Assembly: GCF_009910845.1 (NCBI RefSeq) | Contig: NZ_SIJB01000024.1 | Location: 62,001 to 126,000 of the forward strand | Source: Chengkuizengella marina | Lineage (GTDB): Bacteria; Bacillota; Bacilli; Paenibacillales; KCTC-33759 | Direction: 5' to 3' | DNA length: 64,000 nt | Shown: one piece after another, positions 17,742 through 27,551 of the stretch | How the letters are laid out: every line of letters begins with the position of its first letter | Position numbering within the stretch: the first letter of the stretch is position 1 | Notes under the pieces: model-generated | The model's database searches: none | Told to the model about the DNA's origin: nothing | The model's input: the letters and a program-made list of their open reading frames with translations, nothing else | Position numbers and translations under genes: made by a program

Positions 17742-19247
17742 ATGTTGCTCAAAGAATTCGCCTCATTATTAAAACATTCTAATCTTTATGGAGATCCAGA
17801 TACAGTTATTACAGGCATTAAAACAGATTCTAGAAAGGTGAAGTCAGGGGATTTATTTATTTGTATTGTTGGACACCATGTAGATGGTCATCAATTTACT
17901 GAACAAGCTGTTAAAAATGGTGCCGTCGCCTTAGTCATACAACAGGATGTAGAATGGAATGTTCCTAAAATACGTGTAAAAGATAGCAGATATGCGATGG
18001 CTGTATTTTCTTCTGCATTTTATCAATATCCAAGTCATAAACTGAAACTTATCGGAGTGACAGGTACAAATGGAAAAACAACTACAACCTATTTAATAGA
18101 AAAAGTACTAAGAGACCAATCTCATAGAACAGGTTTAATGGGCACGATTCAAATGAAAATTGATGATCAATCATATAACGTTGAGAATACAACACTTGAA
18201 GCATTAGAGCTACAAAGAAGTTTGGATTTGATGCAAAAAAATAAGATTGACTATTGTATAATGGAAGTTTCAAGTCATGCCCTAGAAATGGGGAGGGTGT
18301 TAGGCTGTCATTATCGTACTGCAATTTTTACAAATTTAACACAAGATCATCTAGACTATCATGGCACCATGGATAAATATAAGCAGTCTAAAGGTTTATT
18401 GTTTTCTAGACTAGGTAATACCTTTTCAGATAATCCTGAAAATAGAAAATATGCTGTATTGAACGGAGATGATCCAGTATCTAATTATCTCAAGAAAATT
18501 ACAACAGCAGAAGTATTTACATACGGTATTGATCAGGAAGGTGTTGATGTCCAAGCAACAGATATTCGAATTACTTCAAAAGGAACCAACTTTAAAGTTA
18601 ATACATTTGTTGGATCAATGGATTTTTGTATTCAGCTTATTGGAAAATTCAATATTTACAATGCACTGGCAGCAATAACCGCATCACTCTTAGAGGGAAT
18701 TACTTTAAAATCCATTAAAGAAAGTTTGGAGCAGGTAAAAGGGATTGATGGGCGTTTTGAGTCTGTGTATGAAAATCAGGATTATCTAGTTATTGTCGAT
18801 TACTCACATACTCCAGATAGCCTTGAAAATGCATTAAAAACGATCTCTGAGTTTGCTGAAGGAAAGATCACCTGTGTTTTCGGTTGCGGAGGAGATAGAG
18901 ATCGTACTAAACGACCTTTAATGGGTCAAATCGCAGCAAAATATTGTGATCATGTTTATGTTACTTCAGATAATCCTCGTACAGAGAACCCGATTCACAT
19001 TTTATTGGATATAGAGAAAGGGATCATTGATTCAGGTATGACAGGGAGTCAATATGAACTAATTGTAGATCGTAAACAAGCGATAAAGAAAGCAATATCT
19101 AATGCTTATGCAAAGGATGTTGTATTAATCGCTGGTAAAGGTCATGAAACATATCAGGAAATTCATGGGGTAAAAAAAGATTTTGACGATAGATTAGTGG
19201 CAAAGAAAGTGATAAGGAGTATAATAAATGATGATCCGAGCATATGA
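17742..19247 (+). CDS. murE: UDP-MurNAc-L-Ala-D-Glu:meso-diaminopimelate ligase
   Basis: MurE adds the third residue of the peptidoglycan stem peptide. The 501 residues show the three Mur ligase domains. The P-loop GTNGKTTT is at about residues 109-116. The DNPRTENP motif near residues 408-415 indicates meso-diaminopimelate rather than lysine specificity. This agrees with a dapL gene elsewhere in the window. The ATG follows a very G-rich ribosome binding site. The 3' end overlaps murF by 20 bases. Confidence 0.95.
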   Translation: MLLKEFASLLKHSNLYGDPDTVITGIKTDSRKVKSGDLFICIVGHHVDGHQFTEQAVKNGAVALVIQQDVEWNVPKIRVKDSRYAMAVFSSAFYQYPSHKLKLIGVTGTNGKTTTTYLIEKVLRDQSHRTGLMGTIQMKIDDQSYNVENTTLEALELQRSLDLMQKNKIDYCIMEVSSHALEMGRVLGCHYRTAIFTNLTQDHLDYHGTMDKYKQSKGLLFSRLGNTFSDNPENRKYAVLNGDDPVSNYLKKITTAEVFTYGIDQEGVDVQATDIRITSKGTNFKVNTFVGSMDFCIQLIGKFNIYNALAAITASLLEGITLKSIKESLEQVKGIDGRFESVYENQDYLVIVDYSHTPDSLENALKTISEFAEGKITCVFGCGGDRDRTKRPLMGQIAAKYCDHVYVTSDNPRTENPIHILLDIEKGIIDSGMTGSQYELIVDRKQAIKKAISNAYAKDVVLIAGKGHETYQEIHGVKKDFDDRLVAKKVIRSIINDDPSI

Positions 19248-20619
19248 TGATATAATCAATATGTTAAACGCAGAACAATTTACACAATTAAAAGATACAG
19301 TTATCATTTACGGGGTATCAACAGACTCAAGGAATATTAAACAAGGAAGTTTGTTTATTCCAATTGTTGGTGATCATTTTGATGGGCATCTTTTTGTTGA
19401 AGAGGCATTCCGCAAAGGTGCAACAGCTGCATTATGGCAAGAGGACCATGGATCCCCGCCTGAAAATATACCAATCATTATTGTAGAAGATACGTTATTA
19501 GCTCTACAGCAACTTGCTAAGCAGTATAAGAAGCAGGTTGATGTAAGGGTAATAGCTATTACAGGAAGCAATGGGAAAACAACAACTAAAGACATGATTG
19601 CATCTATTTTATCTACCACCTATAAAGTACATAAAACAGATGGTAATTATAATAATCAGATTGGTTTGCCGCTCACATTACTTCAAATGAAAGAAGATAC
19701 ACAATTTGCAGTTCTTGAAATGGGGATGAGTGGCAGAGAAGAAATTGACTTATTAAGTAAATTGGCTGAGCCAGAAATAGCAATTATAACCAACATCGGA
19801 GAAGCCCATTTACTTCAACTAGGATCTAGAGAAGAAATTGCAAGAGCAAAATTAGAAATCATAAATGGCTTAAAACAAGAGGGATTATTTATTTACCCAG
19901 GTGATGAACCTTTACTTAAGAATATTTCTGAACTTGGATATCATTTACCACCTTCCACAAAACAAATTCGTTTTGGTAAGAAGAAGTCAAATGAAATTTA
20001 CCCTACTTTTATAGAGATGGAACAAGAGGGGGTTTATTTTGGAATAAATAATTCACAACCAAAAGATTACTACATACCATTAATAGGTAAACACAATGTG
20101 ATGAATGCTACGGCAGCAATTGCTGTAAGTCAATATCTAGATATAAAAAAAGAAGATATTATCAATGGATTAAGCCAACTTCAAATTTCCAGTATGAGGA
20201 CACAAAAGCTTCGATCTAATTCTGGATTTGTGCTCATAAATGATGCATATAACTCAAGTCCAAATGCCTTAAAAGCTGCAATAGATATGTTGGAAGAATT
20301 ACGGGGATATGAACATAAAATAATTGTACTAGGTGACATGTTGGAATTAGGTGAGAATGAAAAAGAGATGCACAGAGACATTGGGCGAAGACTTGATCCA
20401 CAACGAATAGATTATGTTTTTACGTATGGTAATTTGGCAAAAGAGGCAGCTATTGAAGCATTAAATCATTATTCAATTGATCATGTAAAATCTTTTGAAG
20501 ATAAGGAAAAGCTATTAAAAGAAATATTAACAGTTGTGACAGAAAACGATGTAATTTTAATTAAAGGCTCACGTGGAATGAAATTGGAAGATGTTGTGGG
20601 TGAGTTGAAAAATAGATAA
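19228..20619 (+). CDS. murF: UDP-MurNAc-tripeptide:D-Ala-D-Ala ligase
   Basis: MurF adds D-Ala-D-Ala to complete the stem pentapeptide precursor. The 463-residue protein has the Mur ligase P-loop [11 protein letters not shown] (about residues 112-122), the central-domain signature [14 protein letters not shown], and [15 protein letters not shown] (about 330-344). It starts inside the end of murE with AAGGAG upstream, so the two genes are translationally coupled. In B. subtilis murF lies elsewhere beside ddl, so its presence here distinguishes this lineage from Bacillus. Confidence 0.94.
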   Translation: MMIRAYDDIINMLNAEQFTQLKDTVIIYGVSTDSRNIKQGSLFIPIVGDHFDGHLFVEEAFRKGATAALWQEDHGSPPENIPIIIVEDTLLALQQLAKQYKKQVDVRVIAITGSNGKTTTKDMIASILSTTYKVHKTDGNYNNQIGLPLTLLQMKEDTQFAVLEMGMSGREEIDLLSKLAEPEIAIITNIGEAHLLQLGSREEIARAKLEIINGLKQEGLFIYPGDEPLLKNISELGYHLPPSTKQIRFGKKKSNEIYPTFIEMEQEGVYFGINNSQPKDYYIPLIGKHNVMNATAAIAVSQYLDIKKEDIINGLSQLQISSMRTQKLRSNSGFVLINDAYNSSPNALKAAIDMLEELRGYEHKIIVLGDMLELGENEKEMHRDIGRRLDPQRIDYVFTYGNLAKEAAIEALNHYSIDHVKSFEDKEKLLKEILTVVTENDVILIKGSRGMKLEDVVGELKNR

Positions 20620-20632
20620 GGGGGCGGGATTT

Positions 20633-21589
20633 GTGGACTATAATATTATGTATTGGACAATAGGGGTCTCATTTTTATTAGCATTGATTACAGGGCCACT
20701 ATTTATTCCCATCCTGCGGAGGTTAAAATTTGGACAACAAATTAGAACTGAAGGACCACAGGGGCATTTAAAGAAAAAGGGGACACCGACCATGGGAGGG
20801 ATCATCATCCTCTTAGCCTTGTCTATTTCATTCTATAGATTCTCAGATCATTTTGGTATGGAATTTTATATTCTAATCATTTCTACATTTGGCTTTGGAT
20901 TAATTGGTTTCTTAGATGATTATATAAAAATTGTTTTTAAGCGTTCCATGGGTTTAAGTGCTAAACAAAAACTTCTTGGTCAGCTTTTTGTATCCATCTT
21001 GATTTGTGTATTGTTAAGTTCAATGGATTTCAGTACAGCTATTCATATACCTATTGCTGATATAACTATAAACTTAGGTTGGTTTTACTATCTTTTTATT
21101 ATTATCGTATTACTTGGTACAACCAACGCAGTTAATTTAACAGATGGTTTAGACGGATTAGTATCCGGTACAAGTGCAATAGCTTTTGGTGCATTTGCAA
21201 TTATTTCTATGATGAACACTCAGTTTGAAACAGCTGTTTTTTGTGCAGCGATGATTGGTGCTGTTTTAGGTTTTTTAGTATTTAATGCACATCCTGCAAA
21301 AGTGTTTATGGGGGATACGGGCTCATTAAGTATCGGTGGGGGCTTAGCTGCAGTTGCAATACTTACAAAAGCAGAGCTTTTATTAGTGGTCATTGGTGGG
21401 GTATTTGTCATAGAAAATCTATCCGTAATCATACAAGTCATCTCATTTAAAACTACAGGTAAACGTGTCTTTAAAATGAGTCCTATTCATCACCATTTTG
21501 AACTAAGCGGTTGGTCGGAATGGAGAGTTGTGATTTCATTTTGGCTGGTAGGTTTAATGTTAGCTGGTATTGGACTTTATATTTATTAA
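20633..21589 (+). CDS. mraY: Phospho-MurNAc-pentapeptide transferase MraY
   Basis: MraY transfers phospho-MurNAc-pentapeptide to undecaprenyl phosphate to make lipid I in the membrane. The 318 residues span about ten membrane segments. They contain the signatures [15 protein letters not shown] (about 166-180), [15 protein letters not shown] (about 225-239) and [12 protein letters not shown] (about 285-296). Translation starts at GTG 20633, with the GGGGGCGGG ribosome binding site upstream, 13 bases after murF. Confidence 0.95.
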   Translation: MDYNIMYWTIGVSFLLALITGPLFIPILRRLKFGQQIRTEGPQGHLKKKGTPTMGGIIILLALSISFYRFSDHFGMEFYILIISTFGFGLIGFLDDYIKIVFKRSMGLSAKQKLLGQLFVSILICVLLSSMDFSTAIHIPIADITINLGWFYYLFIIIVLLGTTNAVNLTDGLDGLVSGTSAIAFGAFAIISMMNTQFETAVFCAAMIGAVLGFLVFNAHPAKVFMGDTGSLSIGGGLAAVAILTKAELLLVVIGGVFVIENLSVIIQVISFKTTGKRVFKMSPIHHHFELSGWSEWRVVISFWLVGLMLAGIGLYIY

Positions 21590-21602
21590 GGGGTTGTAAA
21601 GA

Positions 21603-22991
21603 ATGAAACATCCCAGTTTCTATAAGGATAAAACCGTGCTTGTTTTGGGTCTGGCTAAAAGCGGACAGGCTGCTGCACAACTTTTTCGAGAATATGGTGC
21701 AAACGTAATAATTAATGATAAAAAAGAAAAAAAATTTTGTCCTGAGGCTGAGGCGTTAGAGGCATTAGGGATACCTGTTATTTGTGGAGGACATCCACCT
21801 GATTTAATTCATTCTAATATTGCTCTCATTGTTAAAAACCCAGGTATACCTTATCATGTACCACTTATTCAAAAAGCGATTCAAAAGGAAATTGAAATTG
21901 TTACTGAAATCGAAGTGGCATATCACATCAGTGCAGCGCCTATGATTGGTATTACAGGTTCTAACGGCAAAACAACAACAACGAGTATAGTTGGAGACAT
22001 ATTATCTGCAGCTAACCAAATGCCAATTGTAGCAGGGAATATCGGTACTCCATTATGTGAAGTTGCTAAAGATGCAGAGTCTAACCAATGGATTGTAGCA
22101 GAGTTAAGTAGCTTTCAATTAAAAGGAATTGGTCAGTTTAAGCCCAAAATATCTTGTTTATTGAACATTTATGAAACTCACTTAGATTATCATCTTAATT
22201 TAGAAGATTACATTAAATCTAAAAAAAATCTCTTTAAAAATCAAACTGCTGAGGATATTGCTGTAGTGAATTGGGATGATGAAATTTGCCGTAATATAGC
22301 TAAGAGTATCGAGGCTACAATTCTACCAATTTCGTCAAAAAAACGACTGGAATATGGGGTATATATCTCGAAGGGGAACATTGTATACAAGGATACCAAT
22401 GGAGTTGAACATTCCATCATGGAAACACAGTCTTTAGGGGTGGGTGTAAAACATAATCAGGAAAATGCATTGTCTGCGGCAGCGATTGCTATTGCAGTAA
22501 ATATCGATATGGAAGTTATTCGTAGTGTGTTAGAACATTTTAATGGTATTGAACATCGACTTGAATTTGTTGCTAATAAGGGTGGGATTGAATTTTATAA
22601 TGACTCAAAAGCTACAAATCCGACTGCTACGAACAAAGCGTTAGAAGCATTTAAGAAAAATGTGATCTTAATAGCGGGTGGTTTAGACAGAGGATCGGAT
22701 TATATGGAACTGTTGCCACTGTTTAAAAATAAAATAAAGGGACTTGTAACATTAGGTGAGACTAGAGAGAAATTAAATAAAATTGCTGAATTAGCAGAAA
22801 TAAAATATTTACACTCTGTTGAAGCTTATGAGAATGAAAAAGATGCGATGAATCAAGCCGTGAGTTTATCAGAAAAAATAGCAAGAGAGGGGGACGTAAT
22901 ACTGCTATCTCCAGCATGTGCTAGTTGGGATATGTTTAAAACCTTTGAGGAACGTGGAAGAATGTTTAAGGAAGCGGTGCATAATCTTTAA
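21603..22991 (+). CDS. murD: UDP-MurNAc-L-alanine:D-glutamate ligase
   Basis: MurD adds D-glutamate to UDP-MurNAc-alanine in the cytoplasm. The 462-residue protein has an N-terminal Rossmann-like domain (VLVLGLAKSGQAAA, about 12-25), the ATP-binding GSNGKTTT (about 119-126), NDSKATNPTATNKAL (about 335-349) and a C-terminal SPACASWDMF motif typical of MurD. It follows mraY by 13 bases. Confidence 0.95.
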   Translation: MKHPSFYKDKTVLVLGLAKSGQAAAQLFREYGANVIINDKKEKKFCPEAEALEALGIPVICGGHPPDLIHSNIALIVKNPGIPYHVPLIQKAIQKEIEIVTEIEVAYHISAAPMIGITGSNGKTTTTSIVGDILSAANQMPIVAGNIGTPLCEVAKDAESNQWIVAELSSFQLKGIGQFKPKISCLLNIYETHLDYHLNLEDYIKSKKNLFKNQTAEDIAVVNWDDEICRNIAKSIEATILPISSKKRLEYGVYISKGNIVYKDTNGVEHSIMETQSLGVGVKHNQENALSAAAIAIAVNIDMEVIRSVLEHFNGIEHRLEFVANKGGIEFYNDSKATNPTATNKALEAFKKNVILIAGGLDRGSDYMELLPLFKNKIKGLVTLGETREKLNKIAELAEIKYLHSVEAYENEKDAMNQAVSLSEKIAREGDVILLSPACASWDMFKTFEERGRMFKEAVHNL

Positions 22992-23021
22992 TAATAAAGG
23001 TTGTACTAGGAGGAGGATTTA

Positions 23022-24113
23022 ATGTCAAAAATCCGTTCTGCACCAGATTCCTTAATTATTGTATCCACTTTATTACTTTTAGGAATTGGTTTAATAATGG
23101 TTTATAGTGCAAGTGCTGTTCTGGCTTTCCACAATTTTGGTGATTCCTTATTTTATTTAAAAAGACAGTTTATTTTTGCTGTTTTAGGAATCATTGCATT
23201 ATTTGCCACAATGAATATTGATTATTGGACCTGGAAAAAATTTGCTAAACTAATTCTGACTTCAGGATTTATTATGTTAATACTCGTACTCATCATAGGA
23301 GATGTGCGTGGTGGAGCAAAGAGCTGGTTAGGAGTTGGCTCATTGGGCATTCAGCCTTCAGAATTTATGAAGCTAGCTATTGTTTTATTTTTAGCAAAAT
23401 TCTTAGCTGAACGACAAACTGAAATTACTTCTTTTGTTAAAGGTTTAATGCCACCTTTATTACTCGTCGGTACATCATTTGCTATGATTATGTTACAGCC
23501 CGATTTGGGGACGGGTGCTGTACTTGTTGGAGCTTCTATCGTTGTCATTTATGTAGCCGGTGCAAAAATTTCTCATCTTGTTAGCTTAGCTATGATTGGA
23601 GTAGTAGGCTTAGTAGGATTAATTATAACAGCACCCTATCGTTTAAAACGTATTACTGGTTTTTTAAATCCATGGGAAGACCCATTAGGATCTGGTTATC
23701 AAATCATACAATCATTATATGCTATTGGGCCTGGTGGATTAGTTGGATTAGGTTTGGGAAGAAGTCGTCAAAAATACAATTATTTACCCGAACCACAAAC
23801 TGATTTTATTTTTTCTATTATTTCTGAAGAACTTGGTTTTATAGGTGGAAGTGTTGTATTGCTTTTATTCTTGATATTGATATGGAGAGGGTTAAGAGTT
23901 GCAATTACAGCACCAGATTCATTTGGAAGTTTACTTGCAGTAGGAATCATAGGTATTATTGGAGTACAAGTGATGATTAATATCGGTGTTGTTATTGGTA
24001 TGTTTCCAGTAACAGGGATCACTCTTCCACTCATAAGTGCAGGTGGTTCATCTTTAACTTTATTACTAACTGCAATCGGAATTTTACTTAATATCTCAAG
24101 ATATTCAAGGTGA
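23022..24113 (+). CDS. spoVE: SEDS-family lipid II polymerase SpoVE/FtsW-like
   Basis: A SEDS glycosyltransferase of 363 residues with about ten membrane helices. It carries the conserved MVYSASA segment near the N-terminus, GGAKSWLGVGSLGIQPSEFMKLA (given here as the motif only; about residues 93-115) and the terminal ISAGGSS. In this position in B. subtilis the gene is spoVE, the cortex-synthesis partner of SpoVD. FtsW would be the alternative, and sequence alone cannot separate the two. murG normally comes next, but here there is only a short gap before murB. Confidence 0.9.
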   Translation: MSKIRSAPDSLIIVSTLLLLGIGLIMVYSASAVLAFHNFGDSLFYLKRQFIFAVLGIIALFATMNIDYWTWKKFAKLILTSGFIMLILVLIIGDVRGGAKSWLGVGSLGIQPSEFMKLAIVLFLAKFLAERQTEITSFVKGLMPPLLLVGTSFAMIMLQPDLGTGAVLVGASIVVIYVAGAKISHLVSLAMIGVVGLVGLIITAPYRLKRITGFLNPWEDPLGSGYQIIQSLYAIGPGGLVGLGLGRSRQKYNYLPEPQTDFIFSIISEELGFIGGSVVLLLFLILIWRGLRVAITAPDSFGSLLAVGIIGIIGVQVMINIGVVIGMFPVTGITLPLISAGGSSLTLLLTAIGILLNISRYSR

Positions 24114-24172
24114 AAGAAGGATAATGTCTTCTACACTGTATTCTGATTTCCTGAAGTCTGTCTTGTAACCAA

Positions 24173-24204
24173 TTGTCATGATAAAACATAAAATAACCTA
24201 TAAT
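24173..24204 (+). promoter_or_regulatory. Possible internal promoter ahead of murB
   Basis: A perfect -10 TATAAT (24199-24204) is preceded by TTGTCA (24173-24178), but with a 20-base spacer, longer than optimal. It lies in the gap where murG is normally found, 44 bases upstream of the murB start codon. Confidence 0.35.
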
Positions 24205-24247
24205 CGTGGCAAAGCTAACTTATAACCCTGCAGAAGGAGGTTATCCC

Positions 24248-25153
24248 ATGGAAAAAGTCATTGATGAATTACATGCAGCTGGGATTACTGAGGTGTATTT
24301 GAATGAACCAATGGCTGAATATACGACTTGGAAAATTGGTGGTCCTGCCGATTTATTCGTTGTGCCAGAAAATATAGAAATGTTAACGGAAACGATTAAA
24401 ATCTTAAATAAACATCAAATCCAGTGGACACAAATTGGTAGAGGTTCTAATTTGCTTGTGTCGGATAAAGGAATCAGAGGAGCTGTTATCAAACTAGGAA
24501 AAGGATTTGAAACAGTACATTTTGATAAAAATCGGATATATGCTGGTGGATCTTATTCTCTAATTAAGTTAAGTGTTCTGGCTGGCAAAGAAGGGTTAAC
24601 GGGTTTGGAATTTGCAGGAGGTATACCAGGCACTGTGGGAGGGGCCGTGTATATGAATGCAGGAGCTTGCGGGTCAGATATGTCACGAATACTATCAACA
24701 GCTAAGGTTGTACTGGAGACAGGGGAATTGGTTGAATGGTCAGCAGATGATTTAAAATTTGCATATCGTAATTCTATTCTTCATGCCAAAAAAGGTATCG
24801 TTGCTGAAGTTGTTTTAAATCTTGAGTACGGTGATCGTAAAGAAATTGCCTATTCTATGGCAACGCATAAAGAATATAGATTAAGGACTCAACCGTTGCA
24901 ATTAGCATGTTCCGGGAGTGTGTTTAAAAATCCTGATCAGCATCACGCTGCTAAACTGATTGAACAAGCCGGTCTAAAAGGCACGCGTATTGGTGGAGCA
25001 GAAGTATCGACCCTACATGCCAATTTCATTGTCAATACAGATCAAGCGACAGCTAGAGACGTCCTCACCTTAATGGAACATATTCAGAAAGTAGTATATG
25101 AAAAATACGATGTACTTCTAGTTCCAGAAGTTTTGCAAGTAGGTGAGCGTTAA
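24248..25153 (+). CDS. murB: UDP-N-acetylenolpyruvoylglucosamine reductase
   Basis: MurB reduces UDP-GlcNAc-enolpyruvate to UDP-MurNAc with FAD and NADPH. The 301 residues include the FAD-binding TTWKIGGPADLF (about 27-38), GRGSNLLVSDKGIRG (about 65-79) and EFAGGIPGTVGGAVYMNAGA (about 120-139). The later CSGSVFKNP motif carries the serine proton donor typical of type II MurB. ATG 24248 has AAGGAGG 7 bases upstream. An in-frame GTG at 24206 lacks one. Confidence 0.95.
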   Translation: MEKVIDELHAAGITEVYLNEPMAEYTTWKIGGPADLFVVPENIEMLTETIKILNKHQIQWTQIGRGSNLLVSDKGIRGAVIKLGKGFETVHFDKNRIYAGGSYSLIKLSVLAGKEGLTGLEFAGGIPGTVGGAVYMNAGACGSDMSRILSTAKVVLETGELVEWSADDLKFAYRNSILHAKKGIVAEVVLNLEYGDRKEIAYSMATHKEYRLRTQPLQLACSGSVFKNPDQHHAAKLIEQAGLKGTRIGGAEVSTLHANFIVNTDQATARDVLTLMEHIQKVVYEKYDVLLVPEVLQVGER

Positions 25154-25168
25154 TTCGGAGGTGAGACA

Positions 25169-26440
25169 TTGGAGAAATTGGTTATCGAAGGTGGGATACC
25201 TCTTACAGGAACGATACGTATTCACGGATCAAAAAATGCAGCTTTACCTATTCTAGCGGCCTGTATACTAGTTGACGGTAAACATACAGTAGATAATGTT
25301 CCTGATTTACTAGATATAAAGGTCATGATAGAAATATTAAACGCGATAGGCTGTAAGGCTAACCACCAAGATGGAAGCGTAATACTGGATACGTCATCTA
25401 TATATTCACATCATATTCCTGAAGATTTAATGAAACAAATGAGATCATCCATTTTTATGATGGGGCCTCTATTAGCTAGGTTTGGTCAAGTGCAGGTTTA
25501 TCAACCTGGTGGATGTGCAATTGGAGAAAGAAAAATAGACTTGCACCTAAAAGGACTAAAATCGTTAGGGGCTACCATTGAAGAAACTAACAACACCATC
25601 ATTTGCCGTGCAAAAAAATTAATCGGAGGAAATATTCACTTAGATTTTCCTAGTGTTGGTGCAACTGAAAATATTTTAATGGCAGCCGTATTGGCTGAAG
25701 GAGAAACAACGATTCATCAGGCGGCTAAGGAACCTGAGATCGTAGATTTGCAAAATTTCTTGAACGCGCTTGGAGCTAAAATTACAGGGGCAGGTACGGA
25801 CACTATTCATATCGTAGGTGTAAAACAGCTAACACCATGTCAATACCGGATTATTCCTGATCGAATTGTAGCAGGAACATTAATGATTGCTACAGCTGTT
25901 ACAGGTGGAAATGTGGAACTTACATCTACTTGTCCACAACATTTGGAATCCTTAATTCATGTGTTAAAAAAAGCGGATGTTCAAATTACTTTGAAAAATG
26001 ATATAATTAACATTACTAGTATAGGTAGGCCTAAATCACTAGATCGAATTGTTACATCACCATACCCTGCTTTTCCTACAGATTTGCAATCACAGATTAT
26101 GGTATTGTTATCTTTGTCTGATGGAATTACTACCATAAAGGAAAAAATATTCGAACAACGATTTAAACATGTTGATGAATTGAAAAAAATGGGTGCAGAT
26201 ATTCAAGTAAACAATAATATTGCTTATGTTCGAGGTGTTCCCAGACTATATGGAGCTTCAGTCAAGGCTACTGATTTAAGAGCAGGTGCAGCTTTAGTAG
26301 TGGCTGGATTAGCTGGAAAAGGAACAACTATAATTGAACATATTCATCATATAGATAGAGGATATGTAAATATTGAAAGTATTTTTAATCAATTAGGTGC
26401 AAATATAACTAGATGTGTTGAATCACCTGTGTCAAGATAA
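25169..26440 (+). CDS. murA: UDP-N-acetylglucosamine 1-carboxyvinyltransferase
   Basis: MurA transfers enolpyruvate from PEP to UDP-GlcNAc, the first committed step of peptidoglycan synthesis. The 423 residues contain HGSKNAALPI near the N-terminus and the active-site loop PGGCAIGERKIDLH, whose cysteine (about residue 116) is the fosfomycin target. The start is TTG with GGAGGTGAG upstream. It sits 15 bases after murB. In B. subtilis murAA lies outside the dcw cluster, so this placement is a lineage trait. Confidence 0.95.
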   Translation: MEKLVIEGGIPLTGTIRIHGSKNAALPILAACILVDGKHTVDNVPDLLDIKVMIEILNAIGCKANHQDGSVILDTSSIYSHHIPEDLMKQMRSSIFMMGPLLARFGQVQVYQPGGCAIGERKIDLHLKGLKSLGATIEETNNTIICRAKKLIGGNIHLDFPSVGATENILMAAVLAEGETTIHQAAKEPEIVDLQNFLNALGAKITGAGTDTIHIVGVKQLTPCQYRIIPDRIVAGTLMIATAVTGGNVELTSTCPQHLESLIHVLKKADVQITLKNDIINITSIGRPKSLDRIVTSPYPAFPTDLQSQIMVLLSLSDGITTIKEKIFEQRFKHVDELKKMGADIQVNNNIAYVRGVPRLYGASVKATDLRAGAALVVAGLAGKGTTIIEHIHHIDRGYVNIESIFNQLGANITRCVESPVSR

Positions 26441-26555
26441 TATCTCACAATCTTAGAGGTACTTGGAAACTGAACTTCTTGAATATGCATTATTTGAAAA
26501 CTCAACAAAGAAAAACTTTGGTAAGTAATCAGGGAGCCTTATAGGTGGTGAACTT

Positions 26556-27356
26556 ATGAAAAGACAAAACAGTGTGCCCATATTGCGCAATGAAAAAGCT
26601 AAACCACGCAGCAACCGAAAGCTGTTGCTGCTTCTTTTTTTGTTTTTTACTGTGATATTGGTTATTCTATTCTTTAACTCATCATTAAGTAAAATTAAGC
26701 AAATTTCATTTCAAGGAGCTCATATTTTATCTGAAAACGAACTTAGACAATCCCTTTTATTTAACGAGGGAGATTCTTATTTTTTTATAGAGGAAGAAAA
26801 GGCTATTGAGCAGTTAAAATCAAATAAAGTGATAGAGTCAATACAACTCAATAAGAAATTTCCTGGAAAAATTGAAGTTAAAATTAAAGAATTTCCTATT
26901 GTGGCTTATGAAATGAATACATTAACTAATCAAATAGAAGTTATATTTTCAAATGGTTTTACAATGGAAGCAAAAAATCATGAGATTATGATAGACAAGC
27001 CTATACTAACAGGGTGGTCTGAAGAATATAAGAATGTTAAAATTGAGCTTTGTAAAGTTTTAGAAGGGATACCTGATCAATTGCTTATTGAAATATCTGA
27101 AATCAGCCCACTCCCTCCTACCTTATCATATGATGATAAAATTATGATGTACACACGTTCAGCTTATGAAGTAGTTACATCTGTTAGTTATTTAGAAGAG
27201 AAGATTTTATATTTGGATAATACGATTAATAAATTAAAGCAAAACAACAAAATGTCTGGAAGAATTTATTTGTTGGATTCTGATACATATGAACCAATTG
27301 ACATAGGAGAAAATGCTCAAATTAATAGTATAGAAGATTCAGTTGAAATCGATTGA
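26556..27356 (+). CDS. divIB: Cell division protein DivIB/FtsQ
   Basis: A bitopic divisome protein of 266 residues. A basic cytoplasmic tail (about 1-22) and one membrane segment (about 23-42) precede a POTRA domain (about 47-117, starting ISFQGAHILSENELRQ) and a beta domain. The last 25 residues are acidic and probably disordered. DivIB stabilises FtsL and DivIC at the septum. Position before ftsA and the domain layout support the call. Confidence 0.9.
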   Translation: MKRQNSVPILRNEKAKPRSNRKLLLLLFLFFTVILVILFFNSSLSKIKQISFQGAHILSENELRQSLLFNEGDSYFFIEEEKAIEQLKSNKVIESIQLNKKFPGKIEVKIKEFPIVAYEMNTLTNQIEVIFSNGFTMEAKNHEIMIDKPILTGWSEEYKNVKIELCKVLEGIPDQLLIEISEISPLPPTLSYDDKIMMYTRSAYEVVTSVSYLEEKILYLDNTINKLKQNNKMSGRIYLLDSDTYEPIDIGENAQINSIEDSVEID

Positions 27357-27551
27357 ATAATATATGAAATTATTACTTCTAAATATTAAGAAAAAATGTT
27401 AAAATTGTATTTATGGGATTAGATAGAGATAGATTCATATTTTTAAATTAATTTTACATAAAAAAAGAGGGAAAAATTAAGCTGTGTTGAATATGTTACA
27501 ACAGAAGTGTATTCAAAAATATAATCTTTTTGAAACAGGAGGTGCCAAAGG

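Noticed and set aside
23022..24113. Calling this gene ftsW rather than spoVE
   Set aside because: Both are SEDS proteins and sequence by eye cannot separate them. Adjacency to spoVD-murE-mraY-murD favours spoVE, so ftsW was not used as the symbol.
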